Shown here piece by piece: positions 1 through 10,020 of a DNA stretch of 64,000 nucleotides; position 1 is the first letter of the stretch, and the number at the start of each line of letters is the position of its first letter. The notes below the pieces were generated by a model. That model ran no database searches. It was given only the letters and a program-made list of their open reading frames with translations, and was not told the origin of the DNA. The DNA is from Dromiciops gliroides (taxonomy: Eukaryota > Chordata > Mammalia > Microbiotheria > Microbiotheriidae): the NCBI RefSeq assembly GCF_019393635.1, contig NC_057861.1, forward strand, positions 303,449,468 through 303,513,467, written 5' to 3'. The position numbers were made by a program, and so were the translations under genes.

Positions 1-59
1 AGCAATCCCTTCTGTTTGTACAGCAGTTCCCAATAATCAAAGCTATTGAACTGCCAGCT
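1..59. other. unassigned flank
   Basis: A short unique stretch before the first SINE. I see no gene or repeat signature in it. Confidence 0.4.
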
Positions 60-325
60 GGTGGCACAGAGAACAGAGAGCTGAGCCTGGAGTCAGGAAA
101 CCTTAGTCTGAATCCAGCCTTGAACATTTACTAGCAGTGTGATCCCTGGCAAGCCACTTAATTTCTGTCTGCCTCAGTTTCCTCAACTGTAAAATGGGGG
201 TCATTATAGCAACCATCTCCCATGGCTGTTATGAGGATCAAATGCAATAATATTTGTAAAGTTCTCAGCACAGTGCCTGACACACAGAAGGCATTTAATA
301 AATGCTCATCCTTTTCTTTTCAAAA
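60..325 (+). mobile_element. MIR/CORE-SINE-like element
   Basis: A tRNA-like head with 'ctggagtcagg' is followed by the CORE-type motifs 'cctcagtttcctc', 'aactgtaaaatggggg' and 'tatgaggatcaaatg'. The 3' end resembles the LINE2-type tail 'gcatttaataaatgctc'. The copy is diverged, so it is old. Confidence 0.75.
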
Positions 326-512
326 CATTTTCACATCTACCGCATCATTTTATTCTTGCTTCTGATGCTTGCTTGGCCACATGACCATGGATGGGCCAAC
401 ATACAACATCTAGGAAACTGTTTCCCCATCTGTGAAATAGATATAATAATACTCTTATACAGATTAGATGAAATAATATATGTATAATGGGGACTTGTAA
501 AAGGGCTTTGTA

Positions 513-690
513 GGGGGTGGCTAGGTGGCGCAGTGGATAAAGCACCGGCCTTGGATTCAGGAGTACCTGAGTTCAAATCCGGCCTCAGACACTTGACACT
601 TACTAGCTGTGTGACCCTGGGCAAGTCACTTAACCCCCATTGCCCTGCAAAAAAACCCCAAAACAAAACCAAAACCAAACAAACAAAAAA
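513..690 (+). mobile_element. WSINE1-like SINE
   Basis: Short tRNA-derived SINE with an A-rich tail. It is flanked by near-identical duplications, aaagggctttgta at 500-512 and aaagtgctttgta at 688-700. Confidence 0.9.
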
Positions 691-700
691 GTGCTTTGTA

Positions 701-1167
701 AACCTCAAAATTCTATATCAAGATTATAAGAATACATGTTCTTACAACCGACTTGTCTTCTGAAATGTTGGACTAAAACATCCTAAAATTGTCAAATCAT
801 TCAATTTAACAATTTATTAAGTATCTAAGTATTGAAGACACAAATATGGTAATCACTATCTAACATCAGACAGCACTGTGATTATCAGCTTTTCATTTAT
901 TTATTCAATAAGCATATATATGTGCAAAACTCTATGTCTGGCTTTGAGTACATGAAGAGAGAAACAAAAAAAATCCCTACCCTCAGGGAATTTACATTCT
1001 ATTGGAAAGACACAGTGTTAACACAGAAAAGTAAACACAAATATAATAGGGATGGAAATTTGACCTGTTGTTTCTTGGTGTAGGTAACTCCCTGATGAGG
1101 AAACTCCCTCTACCAATTTAGGATAGGCACTTTTTTTTTTTTTTGCAACTTATCATCTTAAAGAGTC
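701..1167. other. unassigned intergenic DNA
   Basis: AT-rich DNA with no coding signal. The stretch 'aataagcatatatatgtgcaaaac...' near 905-1030 looks like an old repeat relic, but I cannot name its family. Confidence 0.4.
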
Positions 1168-1175
1168 ACCTAGAG

Positions 1176-1359
1176 CAGGGCCTCTTAAACTTTTCCACTT
1201 GAGACCCCTTTTTGCCCGAGAAATTTTTACACAACCCCAGGCATATCAGTATATAAAATAGGTATACATAACCTTTTACTGTTACCGAATTTTTCGAGGT
1301 TCCCACATTTAATTACATGACCCCATATGGAGTCTCGACCCACAGTTTAAGAAGCTTTG
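1176..1359. mobile_element. hAT-type non-autonomous DNA transposon (MITE)
   Basis: A 184-bp element with imperfect terminal inverted repeats, left end cagggcctcttaaac and right end the complement of caaagcttcttaaac. It is bounded by a perfect 8-bp duplication ACCTAGAG at 1168-1175 and 1360-1367. An 8-bp duplication and CAG-type ends with a 'tcttaaac' motif fit the hAT/Charlie group. No transposase is present, so it was mobilised in trans. Confidence 0.8.
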
Positions 1360-1469
1360 ACCTAGAGCACTGAGAGGTTAAGTGACTTGTCCATTGTGCG
1401 TGAGAGGGAGGACTTGAACTTAATCTTGCTGGTTCCAAAGCCAGCTCTATCTGCTATGAAATACTACTG

Positions 1470-1702
1470 TTTGAGCCATTTGATCACAACTCTTTGTGAC
1501 CCCATTTGAAGTTTTCTTGGCAAAGATACTGGAATGATTTGCTATTTCCTTCTCCAGCTCATTGTACAGATGAGGAACTGAGGCAAACAGGATTAAGTGA
1601 CTTGCCCAAGGTCAGGCAGCTAGAAATTGTCTGAGACCAGATTTGAACTCGTGAAGATGAGTCTTCCTCACTCCAGGTCTGTGGACTGTGCCACCTGGTG
1701 GG
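1470..1702 (-). mobile_element. MAR-type long SINE, partial
   Basis: Antisense copy with the diagnostic runs 'gttttcttggcaaagatac', 'ccttctccagctcatt' and 'gtgacttgcccaagg'. It runs directly into a plus-strand MIR-like 3' half. Confidence 0.75.
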
Positions 1703-1890
1703 CCCCCTGGGCAAGTCACTTAACTTGTTTGCCTCAGTTTCCTCGACTTTAAAATGGGTATAATAACAGCATCCACCTCTCAGGATTGTTGTGAGGATCA
1801 AACGAGATAGTAATCATAATGCGCTTAGCGCCTGCCCACACATAGCCCGTGCTTAATCAATGTTTGTTTCCTTCCTTTCTTTCACATTGC
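1703..1890 (+). mobile_element. MIR/CORE-SINE 3' half
   Basis: Shows 'gggcaagtcacttaac', 'gcctcagtttcctcg', 'gttgtgaggatcaaacg' and a degraded 'gtgcttaatcaatgtttg' tail. It abuts an antisense MAR-type SINE. Confidence 0.7.
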
Positions 1891-1990
1891 ATTTGGGGAG
1901 CCTTGGTGCAAGAACTCCAAATTTATGCTCTCCTCTTCCTTACCTACACTCCTTCCTTGGAGAAAAGCATTATCTTAAGAAAGCAAAGCT

Positions 1991-2128
1991 CTAGGTGGCG
2001 CAGTGGATAAAGCACTGGCCCTGGATTCAGGAGGACCTGAGTTCATATCTGGCCTCAGACATTCGACACTTACTAGCTGTGTGACCCTGGGCAAGTCATT
2101 TAACCCTCATTGCCCTCCAAAAAAAAAG
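1991..2128 (+). mobile_element. WSINE1-like SINE
   Basis: The first bases of the head are missing (starts 'ctaggtggcgcagtgg'). A perfect 12-bp duplication gaaagcaaagct lies at 1979-1990 and 2129-2140. Confidence 0.9.
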
Positions 2129-2140
2129 GAAAGCAAAGCT

Positions 2141-3204
2141 CCCTCCTAAAGCACTGGGGTCAAGATTTCCATAATGACCCCCTTGTCTCCTCACTGTTTC
2201 CTTCACTTTTAAACTTGAAAATCCTGTCCCGCTAGACAGGATGGTCAAGAACTACTCCAATCAGAGCTTAGTACAGTGCCTGGCACTGTAGACCAATTGA
2301 TTAACCAGCCTAGGATCTGTTCCTTCAGTCTCTGCTCTGGCAGCTATGGTGAAGGTCCTCAGAGCAGGGCTTCTTCTAGGGTCATTCACAAACATGATGG
2401 GCTTTGTCACTGCCATTTTGTTGCTGTGTGTAGAACTCTGTGCTAGGCAAACATTGGGGAGCCAAAGAAGAATTAGACCTTAAGAGCCCTTTTCAGGCTA
2501 TCCACATGAAAAGTTAAGTGACTTTGTGGATGGTTGAATTCTTTTGATAGAAGGCTATCTGAATCTGCACTGAGTTTCTTATTATGTCTAACCCAGGGCC
2601 AAATGCATAAATTTTTGTCCTAATGCAGCCCAGGAGACGGTTTTGGAGTACATAAATCTCACTGAGGGAGGAAAGAACTTGTAGCTGTGGCCCAAGCATC
2701 GCCAAATGAAGTTCCCACTCCCGCCCCTTCACTAAGTGCTACAGTAATGACACTGACTTGAAATGAAATGCTATCCACTTCATTCAAGGGGATGGTGGAG
2801 AAATACTGCCACTTCTTCATCCTCTGTGGAACTGGAAGTGGAAAGTCGAAACCCACAGATGATCCAGAAATGCTATCTCAGACAACGGTGTCAACTCTCT
2901 CCCTGAAAAACTTTAACAGATTGACTTGCATTTCACTTCCTCTCTTGGCTGTTGTTTCCATCTCTGAAATGAACAGTTGCTCAAATGAACTGGAGTTAGG
3001 CAGCAGGAGGGAAATCCAGTTAGACATAGAGGCTGAATAATATACAAGCTAGATAATGAGCCCTTAACAAATCCGGAGTTGTACTTGGATAGGAAGAGGA
3101 GGAAGGAGAATAGGAGGAAGCAGAGGAATGTAAAAGCTCTCCTATTAACCAGCTGTGTATAGTACTGGGCAAGGAACTCTGGGGGAGATGAAAGGAGAAC
3201 CCAT
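2141..3204. other. unassigned intergenic DNA
   Basis: Mixed-composition unique sequence. Short open frames occur on both strands, but none has family motifs, splice context or codon bias that I trust. Confidence 0.4.
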
Positions 3205-3335
3205 CTCTGGTTTGTCATTTATCACTTGTATGGCCTTCAGAGAGTCATTTCCTGCCTGGATTTCAGCTTCTTCATCTTGAAGATGAAGGGGGTTGGGAAC
3301 GTTTCTGTACTGCGTACCCTTAGTGGCAGAGACAC
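3205..3335 (+). mobile_element. degraded SINE relic
   Basis: Weak match to the middle of a MIR-like SINE, around 'cctgcctggatttcagcttcttcatcttgaagatg'. Family assignment is uncertain. Confidence 0.35.
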
Positions 3336-3364
3336 CACTACTAGGCCGGATCAAAGAAAGAGGA

Positions 3365-3945
3365 TGAGGTCCTATAGAACAAAAATATATTTAGCAACTC
3401 TTTGTGGTGGCAAAGAACTGGAAACTAAGGGTAGTGCTCTTCAACTTGGGAATGGCTGAAAAAGTTATGGTATGATAATGTCATGGATTAGACTCTAAAA
3501 ACAACAAAAGAGATAATTTCAGAGAAACCTGGGAAGATGTGTATGAACTTATGTAGAGTGAAGAGAGCAGAATAAGAATAATTTATCTGTAACGTAAATG
3601 TAAAAATGAAGAATTTTGAAAGACTTGAAGAACTGATCAGTGCGGTTTAGAGACCATGATTCCAGAATACTGATGATGAAGAATAAATGCTACCTACGTT
3701 TTGACAGAGAGGTGACTGCAGAATGAAGCACATTTTGGGACATAGCAGTTATAGGATTTGCTTTCTTAATTATACTTTTTACAAGAAATTTGTTTTAATT
3801 TCTTTTTTAAGTGGGTGGTAGGATGTATAATCTATGTCAAATTGCTTACTGTCTTAAGGAGAGGGGGAGGAAAAAGGAGAGAAGGAAAGAATTCGGAACT
3901 CAAAATTTAAGAAAACAAATGTTAAAATTGTTTTTACCTGTATTC
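3365..3945 (+). mobile_element. L1 3' fragment (end of ORF2 plus 3' UTR)
   Basis: The phrase 'tttgtggtggcaaagaactgg' followed by 'gggaatggctg' is the C-terminal ORF2 segment seen in other L1 fragments of this window (14.5, 17.2, 56.1 kb). A purine-rich L1 3' UTR follows. The copy is diverged and broken by stops. Confidence 0.75.
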
Positions 3946-3991
3946 ACAGAAAAAAGTGGGTGGTATGTGGGAAGTAGAAAAATGCTTAGTT

Positions 3992-4130
3992 AGGGGCAGC
4001 AAGGTGGTGCAGTGGATAAAGCACTGCCCTGGGTTCAGGAGGATCTGAGTTCAAATCCAGCTTTAGACACTTGACACTAGCTGTGTGACCCTGGACAAGT
4101 CACTTAACCCTCACTGCCCTGCAAAAAAAA
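3992..4130 (+). mobile_element. WSINE1-like SINE
   Basis: Head, B-box-like 'gagttcaaatcc' and A tail are present. Duplication aaaaatgcttagt at 3978-3990 and again ending at 4140. Confidence 0.9.
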
Positions 4131-4140
4131 AATGCTTAGT

Positions 4141-4674
4141 AATTGAATAAATACAATTTAATTGAAAAATGAAAGATTATAGTTAGAAATAGAAATTATA
4201 GCCTAAAATCTAAAATAAAGGGGCTGTATTAAATGGCCTTTAAATCCTATCATTCTTCACAGTCTTTTTGCCCTTTATGAACCTCTGATCCAATGGGGAG
4301 ATAAGACTAACACACAGAAGAAGACAGTTAAATAGCAATGAAAGGCAGTACCAAAGTGAATGATATGGTGAATACCACAGGAGTTCAGAGGCAGAGGAAG
4401 TCAACATGAGTTGGATAAGTCAGAAGAAGGCATGGAGGAAGTGAAACTTTAGCTAAACCTTCAATGCCAGGTTCTGACTAAGGGAATGGCACTCTTTAAG
4501 TGCTGTATTTCAAGACTTATGGTGAGGAAGGAGCATGGTGTGACTTTAAGAGATAGAGGCAAAAGTAGTAGGTTCCAGTTGAGAAGTGGGAGTACTGCAT
4601 AAGCAGAATGGGCTAGGCTATGGGAAGCCCTATACATCAGGCTGTGGAGCATGGACTTAAAGAGGAGTCAGATG
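4141..4674. other. unassigned intergenic DNA
   Basis: AT-rich and then purine-rich sequence. I see no gene or recognisable repeat boundary. Confidence 0.35.
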
Positions 4675-4795
4675 ACTCTGGTTTGAAGTTGACATTAGTT
4701 TATTTCCTCTATTACCTCCAGTCCTTCACTGTAAAAGAGGAGGTCAGACTAGATTATTTAAAGCTACTTCCAGCCTATGACTTTGTCCTTTAGAT
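4675..4795 (+). mobile_element. MIR-like 3' fragment
   Basis: Contains degenerate SINE text 'ggaggtcagactagattatt...cttccagcctatgac', typical of MIR-like tails in this window. Confidence 0.5.
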
Positions 4796-5029
4796 TTGGG
4801 GAAGAAAACTTTTTTTTTCCTAAAAAGGGTCAGAATATACTAGAATGTTATTAACTGGAAGGCATCATCTACCTCGAGGCTTTCGTTTTTTAGATCCAGA
4901 AGATGAATCCCCCAGAATGCTGTGCCTAAAGTGCCAGCAACAGAGCCAGCTCTGGTCCCTAACTCCTAGTCTGTTGATCATTTTACCCCAACACAGAGCT
5001 TCAGTGATCACTTGAAATAGTTACAGGTT

Positions 5030-5145
5030 CTTAAATTTAAAGCTGAAAGGGACCTTAGTAATTCTCTACTCGGATCCTTTTGTTTTATAGAGAAGGAAAC
5101 TGAAGCCCAGAGGTGAAGTGATTCAGTTCTTACAGAGGGTAATTA
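5030..5145 (-). mobile_element. old MIR/THER-like fragment
   Basis: Shows 'gctgaaagggaccttag', 'agagaaggaaactgaagcccagagg' and 'gtgaagtgatt', the antisense signature of a CORE-type SINE. Confidence 0.5.
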
Positions 5146-5439
5146 CTGAAGGGTGGTGCTTTTTAGTTCAGGTAGGAGGGTTGGGTGTGGGAGGAAGAAT
5201 CGGGGAGTTTAGTTTTGAGTTTAGTTGAGACCAGTGCAATTTGTAATGCGTGGCTTCTTATAGAGGGATGTTTTGGTTTTTTTTCTCGTTGGCACTGCCT
5301 TTCAGCTTCCCCTAAATAAACTGCAGCTGGACTCCTCCCCACCTTCTCTGCTTCCTTAGCTGAGTCCTTGGGATTTCAGTGAAATGATAACCCCCAAGGA
5401 TCTTTCCTAAGTAGGGCCTCTTCCTTTCTTTGCACGTAC

Positions 5440-5935
5440 TTTCTCCTCTGGTGCACTCAAATGCTCCTGTGCTTTCAATCATAAACTCCAAGCAGATAAT
5501 TCCCAATTCTGTAACTCTTACCTCATTAGTTCCCTCGAGTTCTCTTCTTATTTCCAGTTGCTTGATGGATATGTCTTCTTTGGACTCAATAAGATCCAAA
5601 GAATTCTCACCATCCTTTTCCTCTAAACCTGCCATTCCTCTTGGGGCAAAAGAGCAGTGTGACTAAATGGGGGACAATGTTATAACAGAGGTTTGAAGGA
5701 TCTAAGGTCCCTTCCAGCTCTCAATCCTAAATTATGAATCTCACGCTCCTCACAGCTGTGCTTCTGACTCTTTAGACTCCAATACCTTGCCTCAGCTGCA
5801 GTCTCACAGGGACCCTCCCTCAATGTCTGGGGCCTCCTAACCCTGGAACATGCATCCTTGTCAGTGGTCTTCTCATCTTGCAGTATACCACCTCTATGCT
5901 GGTCCCCTTCTTTTATTATTTAGTTCCTCCGGGTT
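5440..5935 (+). mobile_element. L2 LINE relic
   Basis: 'ccagttgcttgatggatatg', 'tctaaacctgccattcct' and the following cytosine-rich text match L2 3'-region sequence as I remember it. A 100-odd-codon minus-strand frame over 5312-5635 is antisense to this relic and is not a gene. Confidence 0.55.
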
Positions 5936-6044
5936 CCTCTGTCTGGGGAGGAGAGATACTGCAGATTTGAGGTGATAAGGGACTATATTTGGCTGAGAGA
6001 GGTAATGGAAGCCCAGATAAAGAAAGTATTTTGGATTTTTGTCT

Positions 6045-6200
6045 TAAGGTGTTTTTTTTTTTAATTTTTACTTTCAGTTCCAAATTCTCTCCTTTCTTCC
6101 ACCCTCCCCCAAGAAATACAATACCTGTTTTATATGCAAAACATTTCCACATTAACCATGCTGTGAAAAAAAGCAAGAAAAATAAAGAATGAGAAAAAAA
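6045..6200 (-). mobile_element. possible L1 3'-end relic, antisense
   Basis: T-run, then 'agttccaaattctctcctttcttccaccctccc', the complement of the purine-rich 3' UTR preceding L1 tails elsewhere in the window (compare 30.2-30.4 and 59.3 kb). Confidence 0.5.
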
Positions 6201-6386
6201 AACATGCTTCCCACACTCAAGTCCATCAGTCCTCTATCTGGAGATAGATAGCATTTTTCATCATGTGTCTACAAAAGATACTTTGAAGGAACAATCAACA
6301 CGACTTGGGAAATTGGAAATATAAGATGAAGAAGATTTATTCTCCAATATTCTTCTTCTTCTTTTTTTTTAAAGTATTCACAAGTG

Positions 6387-6392
6387 TTTAAT
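6387..6392 (-). promoter_or_regulatory. polyadenylation signal ATTAAA inherited by the retrocopy
   Basis: ATTAAA on the minus strand lies 16 bp before the residual poly(A) tract, marking the 3' end of the parental mRNA. Confidence 0.75.
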
Positions 6393-6545
6393 TTCCAAAT
6401 TCAGTCTTATGATCACATCATTTAGCAGATGAACTAATGGTACATCTTTACAGCTAAACATTCCAGTGAATATTAACACTACTATTCACATACTGTAGAA
6501 CACGTCTGCAAACTTCAAATTCAATAGGTCTTAAAAAGTGAATCC

Positions 6546-6705
6546 AGGGGCAGCTAGGTGGCAAAGTGGATAGAGCACCAGCCTTGGATTCAGGACTACC
6601 TGAGTTCAAATCCGGCCTCAGACACTTAACCCTTACTGGCTGTGTGACCCTGGGCAAGTCGCTTAACCCCAATTGCCTCACTAAAAACAAAACAAAACAA
6701 AACAA
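6546..6705 (+). mobile_element. WSINE1-like SINE inside the CYCS retrocopy 3' UTR
   Basis: Complete SINE with A-rich (aaaac)n tail. Perfect duplication aaaaagtgaatcc at 6533-6545 and 6706-6718. It post-dates the retrocopy. Confidence 0.9.
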
Positions 6706-7432
6706 AAAAAGTGAATCCTAAGGTTTGGCTGAGCTTCAAACGAAGCTCAGCAGAAGGTCCTAGCTCTAGCTGAACTCATCTGGACTTCTTCACAGTCCCA
6801 AAGGTCACTCACTGGGTGATGGGATGTTCTTTACTCAAGACTGTTATACAATAAAGTACTCTGAAGCCTTTCAGCAATCTGAAGGCAGAATTTAAATAAA
6901 ATCTTTGTCATCAGACTGTTTATGCATAGAAAATTAAGGAATTTAAGTTGGAAATGCCTGGGCTTGTTTTGATTCAGTAGACCTTACCTTTGGACAGACT
7001 GGGGCACTTTTTCCAAAGGATAATCCCCCCTCCCCAAACATATTACAGGTAAAAGTCCTATGAAACAATTAAGTAGGCTTTCCCCACTGTTTAGTCAAAA
7101 GAAACCAGATTCAATTAAAACTTTGCAAGACAGAGGTGGAGCCCATTGCCCTTAATAAAAAAAAGTTGCCTAATCAAATCTTTTTAAAAGCATGATAGGT
7201 TGGTAGTGACAGAAAACAATCATTCTCATTTAAACACAAGCCTACCTAATCTACATAATTCCTTTATTAGGACTGCTGAGCAATGTTTTTAAGCAGACAT
7301 TCATGATGAAAATTCCCAGGTTAATGAAACCAATTTAAATAGAGTCGTTTTGGTACATGTAAAAAAAAAAAAAAAAGGAAAGAGATCTCATATGCAGAGA
7401 CCTCCGATTAGAATAAATAAGGCAGCAGATAG

Positions 7433-7744
7433 TTACTCATTGGTGGCCTGTTTAAGGTAGGCTATCAAATCGGCCCTCTCGGACTTCTTCATGCCGGCGA
7501 AGATCATCTTCGTCCCCAGGATGTACTTCTTGGGGTTTTCTAGGTAATCCATCAGCGTATCGTCATTCCAGGCGATGCCTTTGGTCTTGTTGGCGTCGGT
7601 GTAGAAGTCCTGGGCTTGGCCGATCTTGCGGCCGAAGAGTCCGCTCAGGTTGGGGCCGGTCTTGTGCTTGCCCCCCTTCTCCACGGTGTGGCACTGGGCA
7701 CACTTCTGCACGAAGATTTTCTTGCCCTTCTCGATGTCCACCAT
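7433..7744 (-). CDS. CYCS: open cytochrome c-like reading frame in the retrocopy
   Basis: An uninterrupted 103-codon frame for cytochrome c, the small haem protein that carries electrons from complex III to complex IV and triggers apoptosome assembly. The start is the ATG at 7744 in a good context (ACCATGG); six further bases upstream are open but lack an ATG. The haem-attachment motif CAQCH, the axial Met in 'GTKMIF', the conserved Trp and the C-terminal 'ATNE' are all kept. It is two residues shorter than the usual 105: one lost in the loop before 'YTDAN' and one in the Lys-rich stretch after 'FAG'. I count roughly 15-20 differences from the mammalian consensus I remember, including Pro to Leu in the loop before the axial Met and Gly to Val after the initiator. 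Third codon positions are strongly GC-rich, unlike the AT-rich surroundings. Expression is unknown. It is most simply a fairly recent retropseudogene that has stayed open, but a retained retrogene cannot be excluded. Confidence 0.7.
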   Translation of the reverse strand: MVDIEKGKKIFVQKCAQCHTVEKGGKHKTGPNLSGLFGRKIGQAQDFYTDANKTKGIAWNDDTLMDYLENPKKYILGTKMIFAGMKKSERADLIAYLKQATNE

Positions 7745-7798
7745 GGTCAAGTCAGCTCAACCCGCAGTCACGCACGTTCGCGTTTTATCTCCAATATT

Positions 7799-8068
7799 AT
7801 TCTTAAAGGTGCTCATATGTATGTATGAGGTTTTGTGTGGGGCTAACTGACTAATTATCCCATTAATATGGATAGGAATGTGGAAATGGAAAGCTAATTG
7901 GGCAAAAGGAAGATGATAAGTTAAGTTTCAGATATCTCAAGTTTGAGGTGAAAGTGAGCTATCTAACAAATGAACTATAACAGTCCAGGACTGTGGATGT
8001 AGATTTGAGAGTCATAAACATAGAGCTGATATTTGAAATAATGAAAGGGGCAGGAGGAATAACAGAGA
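7799..8068. other. unassigned intergenic DNA
   Basis: Unique sequence on the 5' side of the cytochrome c retrocopy. I see no TATA box or CpG island beyond the inherited 5' UTR, so there is no obvious promoter. Confidence 0.4.
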
Positions 8069-8165
8069 AAGAGAGAGAAGGGAAGGGAGGGGGAGAGGAG
8101 GGGAGAGGAGGGGAGGAGAGGGAAGGCGAGGGGAGGAGAGAAAAGATGGAGGGAGGGAGAAAGAC
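8069..8165 (+). repeat. purine-rich (GGGA/GGAG)n tract
   Basis: Nearly 100 bp of almost pure purine with irregular GGGAG repeats. Reading frames through it are compositional artefacts. Confidence 0.85.
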
Positions 8166-8880
8166 AGAGAAATGGAATAAGGGGTAACACAAATTTAGAA
8201 TATAAACTTATTTGTAAAATGATCCAGAGCCTAGCCTTAGCATAGGCTCAAGGTAAAAAGAGAAAGAATTCTCATAGAGGATCAAGAAGAAAGAAACTAA
8301 AAAGTGGGAATAAGCCCCAAGAAAATTCAGTGCCACAGTACAACAAAAGTGAGGAGTCTCAAGGAAGAAAATGGGGGTGGTCTTTAGTATTGAGCATCAC
8401 AGAGAGGTCAAGTGGAATAAGAACTGAAAAAAGGTAATGAAATTGACCCGGGGAAGGCCACTGAGGATCTCTGAGAGAGAAGAGAAGAGTGGAGGGAATG
8501 GAGACTAAATTGTAAGGGATTGAGGAAGAAGTGGGTGGTGAGGAAATGGAAACATCGAAATAGAGGCTTGTCAGTTACAGGAAGTGGAAAAATAGAAGGG
8601 TAACTTAGGGAACCAACAACATACAGAAGCATCGTTTCTTTTTTAAGGTGGGCAAGGCCTGACTACATCTGAAAGCAGAAGGGGGAGTGATGGAGAGGAA
8701 GAGATTGGAAAGTCACCCTCACACCTGAATTACCTTAATAGATTATTCAGTAGGTATACCTTCCTCCAGCTTGTCTCTGTCTCTATCTCTTTCACTGGAA
8801 CAAGTCTAAACTTCTTTATTCATCTTTCTATCATCTAGCTTTACCCTACCTGTTCAATCTCATTTTCCTCTGTTCCCCCC
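8166..8880. other. unassigned intergenic DNA
   Basis: AG-rich sequence with text such as 'gtcaagtggaataagaactgaa' that looks like an old repeat. I cannot assign it. Confidence 0.35.
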
Positions 8881-8881
8881 A

Positions 8882-8884
<3 letters not shown>

Positions 8885-8947
<63 letters not shown>

Positions 8948-9025
8948 AATATATACACATACATGTGTGTATATATGTATATGTGTATATATGTATACAT
9001 ACACATATACATATTAATATATACA
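8885..9025. repeat. (AT)n, (AC)n and variant dinucleotide tract
   Basis: A long alternating AT run to about 8935, then a short AC run, then interrupted TA/TG repeats. Likely polymorphic in length. Confidence 0.9.
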
Positions 9026-9059
9026 CAGAGATATTCATATTCTTTATTAACCTGCTCAC

Positions 9060-9245
9060 ATGTTAAGCTTCCATGTATGTCTTTGCTGATGCAGTTTCCA
9101 CTATCTGAAAAGCCCTCTTTTTCTCATTCATCTTATCCACCCTGATCCAACAACCAAAGCCCATCTCAAGTCTCACTTCCTCCTTTATAAGGCCCTTTCT
9201 GATTATTCCAGGCATCTATCCCTTCTCCTAAGTCTTAACTATGCT
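9060..9245 (+). mobile_element. L2 LINE 3'-region relic
   Basis: 'caaagcccatctcaagtctcacttcctcc' followed by 'aaggccctttctgattattcc' matches the L2 3' coding end as I remember it. Confidence 0.6.
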
Positions 9246-9273
9246 TAAATACTAGAGACACAGAGACAAGAAT

Positions 9274-9611
9274 ATTGTTCGATGAAGAACTGTGAATGAC
9301 TTGACTATTCTCAACAATACAATGATCCAAGACAATCCCAAAGGACTATTGATGAAACATACTAATCCCCCTCCAAAGAAAGAGCTGATATCAATGGAAC
9401 AGACTGAAGCATGCTATTTTTTTTTACTTTCTTTCATTTTTTTCTTTTAATCAAGTTTTCTTGTACATAATGACAAATATGGTAATGTTTTACATAATCA
9501 CACATGTGTAACCCATATCTGATTGCTGCCTCAGGGAGGGGGAGGGAGAAAAAGAGGGATAAACATTGGAACCCCAAACTATAAATAAAAATGTTTTATT
9601 ATTAAAAAAAA
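9274..9611 (+). mobile_element. 5'-truncated L1 3' end
   Basis: Carries 'caacaatacaatgatccaag', 'gactattgatgaaacatact', a purine-rich stretch and the terminal 'ctataaataaaaatg' plus A tail. The same end occurs at 52.4-52.9 and 56.2-56.7 kb. Short flanking repeats resembling agagacaaga are visible on both sides. Confidence 0.85.
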
Positions 9612-9749
9612 AGGAAAGAAAAAGTCGACAAGAGACAAGATTTGGTGACTAATTGAGTGTGGGGTATGAGGAATAAAGAGGAATTAAAAATGAAAAAATA
9701 CTACAGAGCATTTTTTCCTATTTATGGTATTACTGTTTTTCTCCATCTA

Positions 9750-10020
9750 GGCAGGAAGGTGGTACAGTGGATAGAGCTCTGAGCCAAGAATCAGGAAGAC
9801 CTGAGTTCAAATCTTGTCTCTGACACTTACTAGCTGTGGGACTCTGGACAAGTCACTTAACCTCTGGTTGCCTTAATTTCCTCAACTGTAAAAAAAAATG
9901 GGGAAAATAATAGCACCTACCTTGCAAGACTTTTATGAGGAACAAATGACATAATATTTGTAAAGTGCTTAACATAGTGCCTGGCACATAGTAGGCACTT
10001 AATAAAATTTGTTTCCTTCC
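9750..10020 (+). mobile_element. MIR/CORE-SINE-like element, nearly full length
   Basis: 'gtggtacagtggatagagc', 'tcaggaagacctgagttc', 'cttaatttcctcaactgt' and the tail 'gtgcctggcacatagtagg' then 'cacttaataaaa' are all present in order. Confidence 0.85.

Larger units (their letters stand above)
6352..7788 (-). pseudogene. CYCS: processed retrocopy of somatic cytochrome c (whole insert)
   Basis: This is the full retrotransposed copy of a cytochrome c mRNA. Reading leftward it has about 44 bp of CpG-containing 5' UTR (7745-7788), an intron-free coding region (7433-7744), a 3' UTR, an ATTAAA signal (6387-6392) and a T-run at 6362-6370 that is the poly(A) tail, now partly turned into CTT repeats. 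A perfect 10-bp direct repeat ctccaatatt flanks it at 6342-6351 and 7789-7798; similarity extends a few bases further with indels. The first 3' UTR bases (complement of 'aataaataaggcag') match what I recall of CYCS. A WSINE later inserted into the 3' UTR. The missing intron, poly(A) tail and target duplication together establish retrotransposition. Confidence 0.92.

Noticed and set aside
513..640. tRNA-like A and B boxes
   Set aside because: They belong to the tRNA-derived head of SINEs. No cloverleaf with a functional anticodon arm is formed.
533..763. Recurrent short peptides with 'LTLTSCVTLGKSLNPHC' across the window
   Set aside because: They are translations of the WSINE1-like SINE, found at every copy and not a gene family.
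5312..5635. 107-codon minus-strand open frame
   Set aside because: Overlaps an L2-like relic in antisense. No known protein family.
7616..7850. Plus-strand open frames opposite the cytochrome c copy
   Set aside because: Antisense shadows of the GC-rich retrocopy coding region.
8885..9145. Tyr/Ile-rich open frames on both strands
   Set aside because: Translations of an (AT)n/(AC)n microsatellite.
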